Source: Planctomycetota bacterium
GTDB lineage: Bacteria; Planctomycetota; UBA1135; UBA2386
Reading direction: 5' to 3'
Assembly (NCBI GenBank): GCA_021776805.1
Contig: JAJFFD010000005.1
Location: 1 to 64,000, forward strand
Length of the DNA: 64,000 bases
The position numbers and the translations under genes are program-made. Below are positions 17,569-27,191 of this stretch, in pieces; position 1 is the stretch's first letter; each line of letters opens with the position of its first letter. The notes below the pieces were generated by a model. The model was not told where the DNA came from and did no database searches. It was given only the letters and a program-made list of their open reading frames with translations.

Positions 17569-18360
17569 TTAGTTGATGCGCTTCTCCGGAGTTTCCTTGC
17601 AGGCAGCCTTCTTTGCCTCGTACATCTTCAGGCGCTGCATGTACTCACGGTCACCGCGGTTCTTCTTTAGAGCCCGCTTCTGCAGTTCGATTGCCTCGTC
17701 GACAAGGCCGCTGCGGAACTTTGCCAGGGCGATGGTATCCAGCATGTAGTGGTCGAGCTTGCGAGGCCGACTCGCCATGCGCTCCGCCAGCATCAAGGCC
17801 AAGTCATCATTCTTGCCCTTGTACTTGGACTTGGTGAGCAGGGCCCAGGTGTAGCTGTTGAGGCTGCTGTTGTTGTCCCCGACGGTCTCAGCCACATCCT
17901 TGGCGATGCGCTTGGCCAAGCGCTCGTTGCCGCTGCGGTTCAGGGCCTTGTCAAACTTGACCAGCATGGAGCGAGAAGGAGTGCAGTTGCGGTCGCCGCG
18001 ATTACGCCGGCTGTGCATCTCCTGGCAGTACTCGAGCTCTTCTTCCAGGTGAGCATTGCGGAGCTCCGCAGCATTGGCCCGGCGCAGCGCTGCTTCGAGT
18101 TGTTCACCTCCCTCGGCGACCAGATCGCCGAGCTCGGCAACTTCTCCCTGCAGGCGCCCGATCTCGCGACGGAACATGCTCAGGTTCTCCGAATCGCTGC
18201 GGTACTCGAAGAGGGGGTCCTTGAGATCCAACCGAGCCCCTTGATAGCCCGCCTGTTGATAACGCGGCTGCTGAGGGTCCTGAGCTGAATCCTTGGAGTT
18301 GATGGTGACAACAGCGCCTGAGGTGGCGAGGACTCCGACCAATAGGGTCTTTACGATCAT
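17569..18360 (-). CDS. Exported coiled-coil/TPR-like hypothetical protein
   Basis: N-terminal signal sequence, coiled-coil LRRANAAELRNAHLEEELEYCQEM, TPR-like FRSGLVDEAIELQKRALKKNRGDREYMQRL. Confidence 0.6.
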   Translation of the reverse strand: MIVKTLLVGVLATSGAVVTINSKDSAQDPQQPRYQQAGYQGARLDLKDPLFEYRSDSENLSMFRREIGRLQGEVAELGDLVAEGGEQLEAALRRANAAELRNAHLEEELEYCQEMHSRRNRGDRNCTPSRSMLVKFDKALNRSGNERLAKRIAKDVAETVGDNNSSLNSYTWALLTKSKYKGKNDDLALMLAERMASRPRKLDHYMLDTIALAKFRSGLVDEAIELQKRALKKNRGDREYMQRLKMYEAKKAACKETPEKRIN

Positions 18361-18520
18361 GCTTCCGGCTCCTGGGCAGGGGGGTTCGAGGATGGCAGGC
18401 TCTGTTGAGCGACTGCGCGTTGGTTCTGTGGAGAGTTATCCACGTCAACGAGGCAGTCGCTCGAGCCACAGGACCCGGATCAGTCTCGATCCGGTCTATA
18501 TTCCGGTGCCGTGAAAATAA

Positions 18521-19582
18521 TTATCGCGGCCTTCGCCGACTCTCGATTCGCTGCCGCCGCGCCTCGCGCTTCGCTTCCACCTTGGCGATCTGCGCGCGCT
18601 TCTTCCGTAGGGGGCGCAGGCTCCTGAACTCGATGCCACGACCATCGACCCGGCTGTTCAGGTCATAGAAGTACCGCCCATAGTCCACGAAGGCCGCCGT
18701 GTCGAAGTCCTCGAAGGCCAGGAAGGGTCTCGCCGCCATGCGCTCATGCACCAGGATGTTGATGGGCTTGAGCATCTGGGGCATGCCATCGACCGCTGGG
18801 TAGAAGGTGTCGCGAGGGCCCTTGGCCAGGCGATTCGCCTCGGCCCGGCTGTCAAAGCTCTGCCAGCCACTGCGGGCGCTGCTCAGCTCGGACTGGCGCT
18901 TGATCTCGTGCTTTTGCAGGCGACGAAACATGTCCTTCTTGTCTTCGATGCTGCGATCTTCGTCAGCCCAAAGGGTCGCCAGCACCTTGGCAAACTGGAG
19001 CTCCTGCGCCAGATCCTCCGGATGCCAGAAGCCAGGTAGTGCGTGCAGGACGACTCGGTCCGGAGAGAGCACGAACATCTGCACGTTGTGCGGGCCGGCG
19101 CCATTGGTAGTGCCGAGGGAGCTGTCCTTGGGTTTGTAGCCAAAGGAGTAGCCCACATATCGCTGCTTGCGGATGTCTTTCCAGCCGAGGACGAAGTCCC
19201 GTTCGAGCATGGGAAAGACCTGATCACTTGGAAGGGAAACTCCCCTCAAACTTTGCGCTGCGCTTCATGTGTAGCCGCTCAGTTTTCCCAGAGCCTGAAT
19301 CCAGAGAATCGGCTTGTTCTCTTTTCTGGCCTGAGCCGCAGCAGTTCCCAGGTTCGTGTGCCACTTGAGTTCCTTGCGCAGTTTCTTGACTCCGCTCGCG
19401 ACCTGCTTGCCGTCGAGGACGAGGTTTTGGAATGCGCGTGCTGCGCTATGTGCATCCTTGGACTCGCCGCTTTGGGTCTCTGTTGCCGGCGACAAGGAAG
19501 CGGCTTCGCAGGCGACCGGTTGCTGTGCGCCAGCCAGGGTAGAAAGAAAGAACGTGGTCAGTGCGAGCGACCTGCGTCTCAT
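18521..19582 (-). CDS. Candidate selenoprotein: exported thioredoxin-fold-like protein with in-frame TGA (19267-19265) read as Sec
   Basis: ORFs 19265..19699 and 18521..19249 share one frame. Continuous reading: MRRRSLALTTFFLSTLAGAQQ...KENKPILWIQALGKLSGYT-U-SAAQSLRGVSLPSDQVFPMLERDFVLGWKDIRKQRYVGYS.... A hairpin follows the TGA. Confidence 0.7.
19231..19247 (-). promoter_or_regulatory. Candidate bacterial SECIS hairpin
   Basis: GAGGGGA-GTT-TCCCTTC (7-bp stem including one G-U, 3-nt loop starting with G); loop begins 24 nt after the TGA. Confidence 0.55.
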
Positions 19583-19728
19583 AGGGCAATCTCCTCTTCG
19601 TTTCGGGGTCCTGGGGGCGGGCGCATTGTCCATCCCATGGTCGCTTTGGACAAGGGGCGTGGAGGGGGATGCGGTCAGGGAAGGCGCGCCTAGGATCATG
19701 ACATGAGTTCAGCGCGAGGAACTGGGCG

Positions 19729-21282
19729 ATGAGCAGGCCACAGGCCATGCTGCCGCGCTTGCTCGCTCTTCTCTCCTTCTTGGTGCAAGCCTTGGGCCTG
19801 GTTTTGGCAGTGCTAGTGGTCTTCGAGCTCGCGCGCCTAGAATCTCGCGGCAGTCACGTGCTGGGTGATATGCGCTGGCCAGTGATGCTTGCACTCAGTT
19901 TTGGAAGCTGCCTCTGCCTGGTCTCCGCGCTCCGCGACCTGAGCCAGAAGGTGGACATCCGTTCGCGAATGCTCCGTGACTTGCTCGTGCTCGGAGTGCT
20001 TGCCATCGCTGCTCAGGTTCTGCTGTCGCGCAACTTCAAGCCGATCCTCTGCCAGTCGTCCTTTGCCCTGGCCATCGGGTGCTTCGCCGGTCTACGTCTG
20101 CTCGAGTCGCGGCGAGAAAGCTGGAACGCGCAGGCATACTGCCGGCGCTTCGAGTTCATGCTCTGCAGTTTTTGTGCGAGCCTCGTGCTCCTCGAAGTGG
20201 GACTGCGGGTGAGCGCTCGACTATCCCAGTCCCCGTTCCTGGCGCGAGAAACCGAGACAGTCGAGGCTGCACTGGGGCGATTTCGCCTTCCACCTGGAGC
20301 CTTGCACTTCAGTTTCCCTTGCAACAGTGGCTCCCACTACGATCTGGAATTCGCTCCGGGCCGAGAGGCCACGGTAGTCAGCATCGGTGACTCCTTCAGC
20401 TTCGGAGTCGTGCCGCATCTCTACCACTACACGACGGTAGCCGAGCGCCAGTTGGAAGGGGTTGCGATCCACAATCTCGGCTATGCAGGCATCGGACCAG
20501 GGGGCTATCTACATATCCTCGAGAACCAGGGTCTCGACTTGCAGGCAGATCTGGTCCTGGTGAACTTCTTCATCGGCAACGATCTCTTCGAGGCGGCGCG
20601 CTGGAACGCAGAGCCTGACTTCATCACCTCCCTCTGTGATCGTCGCAACGTGCTCAGCTACCTCCTTCCCCAGCGGCTCTACCGCCTCGCCACCGGCGAT
20701 TCGGGTCTGGGGGTCTTGGGCAAGTCGGAGATGAAGATCCAAACCGAGGGCGAGGTCGTCAACGATGCCGAGAACTTGCTGCGCCAGTACCCATGGCTGG
20801 AGAATCCGAACCTGGAACCGGCTTCTCTTACTGCGCCGGCATTCCTGCAGATGGAGGTTGAACGGGCTGTTCTCAACGAGCAGGCCGATCAGTACGGTGG
20901 CTATGAGCTACTCTTCCGTTCCATCGATGAAATGCTTGGCATGCTGGGGGAAAAGCCCTTCTGCGTCATGCTCATCCCTGATCAGTATCAGGTCGATGAT
21001 GGTCTCTGGGATCGCATAGCGAGGGTTCTGGGCCGGAGCGACCTGGATCGCGACGAGCCGCAGCGCATGATCGGAGCCTGGTTGCGAAGGCGGGGGATCT
21101 CCTACTTGGATCTCTTGCCGAGTTTGCGAGAGCGGCCGCCCATGGCCGACGGCGAGCGTCACCTCTATCACCTGCGTGATACCCACTTCAATGCCAGGGG
21201 CAACGCTGTAGCCGGCAAAGCGCTTGCCGAGTTCCTCAAACTGCAGTTAGAGAAGGCGGGAAGAAAAGGCGCAGGCCACTGA
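19729..21282 (+). CDS. Membrane-anchored SGNH/GDSL hydrolase-like protein
   Basis: N-terminal TM helices; VSIGDSFSFGVVPH (GDS block), INLGYAGIGPGGYL-like block, DTHFNARGNAVAGKALAEFL (DxxH block). Confidence 0.75.
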   Translation: MSRPQAMLPRLLALLSFLVQALGLVLAVLVVFELARLESRGSHVLGDMRWPVMLALSFGSCLCLVSALRDLSQKVDIRSRMLRDLLVLGVLAIAAQVLLSRNFKPILCQSSFALAIGCFAGLRLLESRRESWNAQAYCRRFEFMLCSFCASLVLLEVGLRVSARLSQSPFLARETETVEAALGRFRLPPGALHFSFPCNSGSHYDLEFAPGREATVVSIGDSFSFGVVPHLYHYTTVAERQLEGVAIHNLGYAGIGPGGYLHILENQGLDLQADLVLVNFFIGNDLFEAARWNAEPDFITSLCDRRNVLSYLLPQRLYRLATGDSGLGVLGKSEMKIQTEGEVVNDAENLLRQYPWLENPNLEPASLTAPAFLQMEVERAVLNEQADQYGGYELLFRSIDEMLGMLGEKPFCVMLIPDQYQVDDGLWDRIARVLGRSDLDRDEPQRMIGAWLRRRGISYLDLLPSLRERPPMADGERHLYHLRDTHFNARGNAVAGKALAEFLKLQLEKAGRKGAGH

Positions 21283-21326
21283 ATTCCTCCTGCGTTCTCG
21301 TCGGCCTTGAGCCATAACATGAGCCC

Positions 21327-22493
21327 ATGTCGGTTATGGAGGCAGGTGTGGGAGCAGCTCAGGATGGTTCTGAGGCTCCGCTAGGAGAGGCGCAGGTAGA
21401 TTCCGGATTCCTGGAGCGGATGGATCAGTTCTTCGAGGAATGGATCCCGCAGCCAGCGCTGCAGGTTCTGGCGATCATCGTCGTCTTCCTGGTCATCGCC
21501 AAGCTCAGCGATTGGTTGCTCTGTGGCATGGTGCGGAATTGGGCCAAGCGAACCCGTTTCGCCTTCGACGACCAACTGGTGGAGCTGCTTCACTCGCCGC
21601 TCTTTCGCACGGTCTTGGTGCTCGGCGTGGAATTCGCCGCTCTGCGATTGGATCTGGACGAGGAAGTGCATGCTCAGACCCAGCGCATTCTGAACACGAT
21701 CATCCTCCTGATCTGGACGATTTTTGCCTTTCGGCTGGTGCAGGCGTTCCTCCACACCGCCTTGAATCGTGAAGATCGCTTTCGATCCATCGAGCATCGG
21801 ACCTACCCGCTCTTCGACAACCTGGGCAAGGTTCTGGTGGCAGGGCTCTCGATCTATCTCTTCATCGAGATCTGGGGGATCAGCACCACCGGCTGGTTCG
21901 CTTCCGCAGGAATCGTCGGCATCGCTCTTGGATTTGCTGCCAAGGACTCCCTGGCCAACCTGATTACCGGGGTGTTCATCGTCACCGACGCGCCCTATCG
22001 GGTCGGTGACTTCATCGTTCTCGAGGATGGAACCCGTGGGCAGGTGCAGCACATCGGCCTGCGCTCAACCCGGATCGTCAGCCGAGACGATATCGAGATC
22101 ACCATCCCCAACAACGTGCTAGGCAATACGAGAATCACCAACGAGACCGGTGGCAGTCACTCCAAGCGAAGAATCAGGATCAAGCTCGGTGTGGCCTACG
22201 GTTCGGATATCGACAAGGTTCGCCAAGTCTTGCTCGCGGTCGCGGCGGCGGAGGAGCAGGCCTGCAAAGAGCCTGAGCCCAGGGTTCGCTTCCGCTCCTT
22301 CGGTGAATCGGCTCTCGACTTCGAGCTGCTCTGCTGGATTCCTGAGCCCATTCTGCGCGGGCGCGTCACTGATGCTCTCAACTGCGCGATCTACAAGCGC
22401 TTCGCTGCCGAAGAAATCGAGATCGCCTTTCCGCAGCGCGACCTGTACATCAAGGAGATGCCGAGCGCCAAGAGAACAGCGGATGCCTCATGA
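21327..22493 (+). CDS. MscS-family mechanosensitive ion channel
   Basis: GWFASAGIVGIALGFAAKDSLANLITGVFIVTDAPYRVGDFIVLEDGTRGQVQHIGLRSTRIVSRDDIEITIPNN. Confidence 0.92.
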   Translation: MSVMEAGVGAAQDGSEAPLGEAQVDSGFLERMDQFFEEWIPQPALQVLAIIVVFLVIAKLSDWLLCGMVRNWAKRTRFAFDDQLVELLHSPLFRTVLVLGVEFAALRLDLDEEVHAQTQRILNTIILLIWTIFAFRLVQAFLHTALNREDRFRSIEHRTYPLFDNLGKVLVAGLSIYLFIEIWGISTTGWFASAGIVGIALGFAAKDSLANLITGVFIVTDAPYRVGDFIVLEDGTRGQVQHIGLRSTRIVSRDDIEITIPNNVLGNTRITNETGGSHSKRRIRIKLGVAYGSDIDKVRQVLLAVAAAEEQACKEPEPRVRFRSFGESALDFELLCWIPEPILRGRVTDALNCAIYKRFAAEEIEIAFPQRDLYIKEMPSAKRTADAS

Positions 22494-23632
22494 GGATTCG
22501 GGTCGGTCTGGATGCGCGCGAAGGATTTCGTCAGAACCCGCGCGGTATCGGACTGTACTGCCGCCATCTGATGCGGGAGTTCGGTGCCATGGCGACCGAG
22601 CTCGAAGTTCTCGCCTATCACGAGCATCCGCGCCCCGCGGACCTGCCCGAGCTGGCTGAGAATATTCATCCCAAACGCTGCGAGATGAAGGGCAGCCGCT
22701 TCCACCTATGGGAGAAGCTGCGCATGCCTTGGCAGATGCGTCGGGACAGGGTGCAGGTCTACCACGGCACCTACAATACTTTGCCTCCGCGCTGGAGCCG
22801 TTATCGCTCTCCGGCCATGGTGGTCAGTCTGCATGACGTGGTCGTGACCTGGTGGGACAAGGGGCAAGGTGACAGCTATGTGGACCATGTGCGGCGAGTG
22901 ACCGCTCGGGTTTGCCAGGAGGCGGACAAGATTCTCACGGTCTCCGAGTTCAGCAAGCAGGACATCTGCACTCGCTTCGACGTCTCACCTGCCAAGGTCG
23001 AGATCTTCTACAATGGGATCCCGCCGGTCTTCCTACAGGACTTGCCAGCGGGATCCGCAGAAGCGGCGAGAGAGCGATTTGCCCAAGGGCAGCGCTACCT
23101 CTTCTCCATCGGATCGCCCATCAATCGAAAGAACACTCGCGGCTTCATCGATGCCCTGCAGATCCTGGCAGGCCAGAATCGCCTGGACCGGCGTGTGGTC
23201 ATCACCGGTCTCCTGGGCGCCGACTTGGAGACTCTGCGCGCCTATGCTGCGGAACGAGGCCTCGCCCAGCAAATTGATTTTCATGGCTATCTCGATCATG
23301 CGGAGCTCGCCACTGTCTACGCGGGGGCGGATCTGATGGTCTATCCCTCCTTCGCGGAGGGCTGGGGGATCCCGGTTCTCGAGTCCTTCGCCATGGGGAC
23401 TCCGGTCGCGGCCAGCAAGGCGACCTCGATTCCCGAGGCCGGAGCAGGAGATGCGAGTTACTTCGATCCGGCGGATGCAGAAGAGATGGCGGCGGTGATT
23501 CTGGACTGCCTGGATCATCCGGAAGTCTTCGCGGCCAAGAAGCAGGCCGCCCAGGAGCGCGCCCGCGGGTTTACCTGGCGTGCCGCGGCAGAGAAGACTC
23601 TGCAGGTCTACCGTGAGGTCGTCGACCCATGA
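22490..23632 (+). CDS. Glycosyltransferase family 4 protein
   Basis: ADKILTVSEFSKQDICTRFDVSPAKVEIFYNGIPP...YPSFAEGWGIPVLESFAMGTPVAASKATSIPEAGAGDASYFDPAD. ATGA overlap upstream. Confidence 0.93.
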   Translation: MRIRVGLDAREGFRQNPRGIGLYCRHLMREFGAMATELEVLAYHEHPRPADLPELAENIHPKRCEMKGSRFHLWEKLRMPWQMRRDRVQVYHGTYNTLPPRWSRYRSPAMVVSLHDVVVTWWDKGQGDSYVDHVRRVTARVCQEADKILTVSEFSKQDICTRFDVSPAKVEIFYNGIPPVFLQDLPAGSAEAARERFAQGQRYLFSIGSPINRKNTRGFIDALQILAGQNRLDRRVVITGLLGADLETLRAYAAERGLAQQIDFHGYLDHAELATVYAGADLMVYPSFAEGWGIPVLESFAMGTPVAASKATSIPEAGAGDASYFDPADAEEMAAVILDCLDHPEVFAAKKQAAQERARGFTWRAAAEKTLQVYREVVDP

Positions 23633-24642
23633 GCCGCAAGTCCCTGTTCTTGACGGCGACACGGGCGCTCGGCATGCAGGCCTACGCTCAGTGGCTGTAC
23701 CGAGATCGGCTCATGATCCTCTGTTATCACGGTGTTGTTTCCGGGGACCATAGTGGGAACGCCTACCTGTACCGCAACACCGTGAGCCTCGCCGAGTTCA
23801 AGAGTCATCTAGATCAGCTCAGCGGCTGCAATCTGGTCTCCTTGCAGCAAGTGCGGGCCTGGCTGGGCGGCGAGGCGAAGCTACCCAAGCGCTCGGTCTT
23901 GATCACCTTCGACGACGGCTACCGCAACAACCTCTTTCCAGCGGCGGAGGTCTTGGCCCAGCGTGGGCATCCGGCGTTGGTCAGCGTCGCCGTGGATTAC
24001 ATCGGCAGCGATCGGCAACTTTGGCCCATGGAAGTCGATCTCCGGGTCTTGCATTGGCCGGGGAGTAAAGTTCCCATGCCTGGCGGTGGGGAGCTGAGGG
24101 TGGACAATCGCGGCCAGCGGGAGGCGGCGGCTGCTGAGTTGCGGCGCAGGTGCAAGTCCCTGCCCGATGCGGAGCGAAGAGACTTTCTCAGGACCCTGTT
24201 CGGAGAGCAGGCCTTGCCGCCGGCGGCGCTCGCTGACGAAGAGCTCTGGCGCTTCATGAACTGGGACGAGTTGCGCCAATTGCGCGCTATGGGAATCGAC
24301 ATCGCCTCCCATACTTGCTCACATCCGATTCTCAGTCGTCTAGAAGCCAAGGATCTCGAGCAGGAACTCGTCGATAGCCGCGCACGGATCGAGGCGGAGT
24401 TGGGAGAGCCCTGCAGGACTCTGGTCTATCCCAATGGCGGACCAGAAGACGTTACGGAAGCGGTACTCGCCGCTGTCGGTAAGGCCGGCTACGAGCTGGC
24501 CTTTACCCTCATGGACGGAGTGAGTGCCAAGAAGCCCGATCCCCTCGCAATTGACCGCATCGGCATCCCCGGCCATTGCAATCCGGAAGCATTCGCCCTG
24601 CGCAGCTCCGGCCTGCACAGCCTGCTTGGATTTCTGCGCTGA
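23629..24642 (+). CDS. Polysaccharide deacetylase family protein
   Basis: MILCYHGVVSGDH; KRSVLITFDDGYRNNLFPAAEVLAQRGHPALVSV; IASHTCSHPILSRL. ATGA overlap with GT4. Confidence 0.9.
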   Translation: MSRKSLFLTATRALGMQAYAQWLYRDRLMILCYHGVVSGDHSGNAYLYRNTVSLAEFKSHLDQLSGCNLVSLQQVRAWLGGEAKLPKRSVLITFDDGYRNNLFPAAEVLAQRGHPALVSVAVDYIGSDRQLWPMEVDLRVLHWPGSKVPMPGGGELRVDNRGQREAAAAELRRRCKSLPDAERRDFLRTLFGEQALPPAALADEELWRFMNWDELRQLRAMGIDIASHTCSHPILSRLEAKDLEQELVDSRARIEAELGEPCRTLVYPNGGPEDVTEAVLAAVGKAGYELAFTLMDGVSAKKPDPLAIDRIGIPGHCNPEAFALRSSGLHSLLGFLR

Positions 24643-24680
24643 GCCGGACTCGCGTATACTCCGCCGCCCAGAGGATCTTC

Positions 24681-27155
24681 ATGAACGCATACCTTCTTCC
24701 CTGTGTCTCCATTCTCCTCAGCGTCTTGCCTGCACAGCAGGACACCAAGCAAGCGAGTTCTGCCATCACCCTCGAGCGGATCATGGCGGATCCGGATTGG
24801 TTCGCACGTTCGCCGGGCTCTCCGTACTGGGCAGATGACTCCCAGTCCTTCTACTGGTCGCAGAAACGGCCAGGCTCTGCGGAGCGTGATCTCGTTCAGA
24901 GTGATCTCGAGGGGAGAGAGCTTCGCCGTGTCAGCGATGCCGAGCGGCCGATGGTTGACCTGCCCGGGGGGCGTTACAGCGAGGATCGGAGCCGCAAGGT
25001 CTTTAGTCGAAACGGCGATCTCTACATCAAGGACTTGCGTGGGGCGATGGCCGGCAAGGTCACCCAACTGACCCGCAGCGCGAGCGCCGAATCGCAGGCC
25101 TTCTTTCTAACTGGTGATCGTCGCATCGCCTTCAATCGCGGCGGCCAGTGGTTCTTCCGTGACTTGGACAGCGGGCTCGAGGCGCAACTTGCTGACATCA
25201 AGACCGGTGATGATCCGGATGCGGAGGAAGACGAGGACGACTATCTGGAGCGGCAGAACCGCCGGCTTTCCAAGTTCCTGCAGAGGCGAAAGGAGCGGCG
25301 CGAAGCGGCGGAGGCGCGTCGTAAGGCCCAGCGCAAGTTGGATCCCAGTGCTGCCCCCCAACCCTTCTACCTTGGCAAGGGCAAGAATGCGCAGAGCACG
25401 GCGCTGTCCCCGGATGGCCGCTGGATGATTCTCAGCTACGGTGGGCGCAGAGATTCTGGCAAGCGCGACAACATGCCGGTCTGGGTGACCGACTCCAGCT
25501 ATGTAGAGCCGCGGCCGGTGCGCAGTCTGGTGGGCACGGGCAAGGCGCAGCCGGCGAAGCTGGCGCTACTCGACCTGCAAGGACATCGCCGCTACGAAGT
25601 CGATCTGGATGCATTGCCGGGGATCAAGGAGGATCCCCTGGCGGCGATCCGCGCCAGCAGCCGCAGCAAGGGCGACCCCAAGGAATCCAAGGCTGACGAC
25701 AGCAAGGCCGAAGCCAAGGAAGCGGACAAGAAGAAGCCAAGCAAGCCGAAGGCCCGGGCCGTGAGCTTGCGCGGCCTCCGCTGGAACTCGGACGGCAGCC
25801 GTTTCTCCGTCCAGGCCTCTTCCGCGGACAACAAGGATCGCTGGACCTTCACCATCGCCCTGGCCGATGCCAAGCTCGAGAAGGAGAAGCCGGCGACCTT
25901 GCAGCCTACCCTCGTGGAGCGCCGTAGCGACTCAGCCTGGATCGGGCGAATCGCCAACAATTCCGGTTGGCTTGATGACGGTCGTTTCTGGTTTCAGTCC
26001 GAGGCGAGCGGCTACTCACATCTCTATCTGCACGATCCAGCGAGCAAGGAGAACCTGCAGCTGACTTCCGGATCCTTCGAGGTCACAGCTGTCAGTCCTG
26101 ATCCCAGTGGGCGCTATCTGTACTTCCGAGCAAACCTGGACCACCCTGGAATCACCGAGATTCATCGCCTGGAAACGGCGACGCGCAAGATCGAGCAGAT
26201 CACCAATCTGGGAGGCATGAACACTGCGCAGATCTCGCCGGATGGCAGCAAGCTGTTGATCACCCATTCGGCCCTGCTCGAACCGCCGGAGATCTATGTG
26301 CAGGATGCAGCGCCGACAGCCCAGGCTGTTCGCCTGACCCATACCACCAGCGATGAGTTCGAGAGCCTGCCCTGGGTCAAGCCGCAGATCGTCGAGGTGC
26401 CGAACGAGAATGGTCGGCCAATTTACACGCGGCTCTACTTGCCCCCGGGAGATGCGGACTCGACCGTCAAGCGACCGGCGGTGTTCTTCGTCCATGGTGC
26501 TGGCTACCTGCAGAACTCCCACCAGGGTTGGTCCAACTACTTCCGTGAGTTCATGTTTCATTCCATGCTGGCGCATCGCGGCTACGTGGTCATGGACATG
26601 GACTATCGGGCGAGCGCGGGCTACGGACGGGACTGGCGCACGGCGATTTATCGGCAGATGGGCACTCCCGAGCTTGCCGACCTCAAGTCCGGAGTGAGCT
26701 GGGCCGTTGCGAATCATGGTGTCGATGCGGAGAGCATCGGTGTCTACGGCGGCAGCTACGGTGGCTTCATGACCCTCATGGCCATGTTCCGCGCCCCCGG
26801 TCTCTTTGCGGCCGGTGCAGCCTTGCGGCCAGTGACCGATTGGGCGCACTACAACCATGGCTACACCAGCAACATCCTCAACAATCCGGAGGATGATCCG
26901 GAGGCCTACGAGGTCAGCAGCCCGATCGAGTTCGCCGAGGGCCTGGAGGGCAACCTGCTCATCTGCCACGGCATGCTCGACGACAATGTCTTCTTCAAGG
27001 ACTCAGTGCGCCTGGCTCAGCGCCTGATCGAGTTGGAAAAGGAGAACTGGGAGATGGCGGTCTATCCCGTCGAGCGCCACGGTTTCCAGGAGCCGAGTTC
27101 CTGGTTGGACGAGTATCGCCGGATCTACAAACTCTTCGAGACCAGCCTGCGCTAG
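24681..27155 (+). CDS. Secreted S9-family peptidase (DPP4/prolyl oligopeptidase-like) with Lys-rich insertion
   Basis: Propeller-like N-terminus; VFFVHGAGYLQNSHQGW; VDAESIGVYGGSYGGFMTLMAMFRAPGLFAAGAA; ICHGMLDDNVFFKDSVRLAQRLIELEKENWEMAVYPVERHGF. Start trimmed from 24576. Confidence 0.93.
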   Translation: MNAYLLPCVSILLSVLPAQQDTKQASSAITLERIMADPDWFARSPGSPYWADDSQSFYWSQKRPGSAERDLVQSDLEGRELRRVSDAERPMVDLPGGRYSEDRSRKVFSRNGDLYIKDLRGAMAGKVTQLTRSASAESQAFFLTGDRRIAFNRGGQWFFRDLDSGLEAQLADIKTGDDPDAEEDEDDYLERQNRRLSKFLQRRKERREAAEARRKAQRKLDPSAAPQPFYLGKGKNAQSTALSPDGRWMILSYGGRRDSGKRDNMPVWVTDSSYVEPRPVRSLVGTGKAQPAKLALLDLQGHRRYEVDLDALPGIKEDPLAAIRASSRSKGDPKESKADDSKAEAKEADKKKPSKPKARAVSLRGLRWNSDGSRFSVQASSADNKDRWTFTIALADAKLEKEKPATLQPTLVERRSDSAWIGRIANNSGWLDDGRFWFQSEASGYSHLYLHDPASKENLQLTSGSFEVTAVSPDPSGRYLYFRANLDHPGITEIHRLETATRKIEQITNLGGMNTAQISPDGSKLLITHSALLEPPEIYVQDAAPTAQAVRLTHTTSDEFESLPWVKPQIVEVPNENGRPIYTRLYLPPGDADSTVKRPAVFFVHGAGYLQNSHQGWSNYFREFMFHSMLAHRGYVVMDMDYRASAGYGRDWRTAIYRQMGTPELADLKSGVSWAVANHGVDAESIGVYGGSYGGFMTLMAMFRAPGLFAAGAALRPVTDWAHYNHGYTSNILNNPEDDPEAYEVSSPIEFAEGLEGNLLICHGMLDDNVFFKDSVRLAQRLIELEKENWEMAVYPVERHGFQEPSSWLDEYRRIYKLFETSLR

Positions 27156-27191
27156 GCTACTGATTGCAGGCCTGCATGGCGCGGGAAGTGA

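Noticed and set aside
18468-18494. Hairpin GACCGGATC...GATCCGGGTC downstream of the selenoprotein candidate (minus)
   Set aside because: Imperfect (bulged) stem and no U-tract; a possible terminator but too weak to call.
27165-27176. 12-bp palindrome TGCAGGCCTGCA between the S9 and rtcB 3' ends
   Set aside because: Lies between convergent genes; no loop or U-tract and no nearby promoter, so it could be chance.
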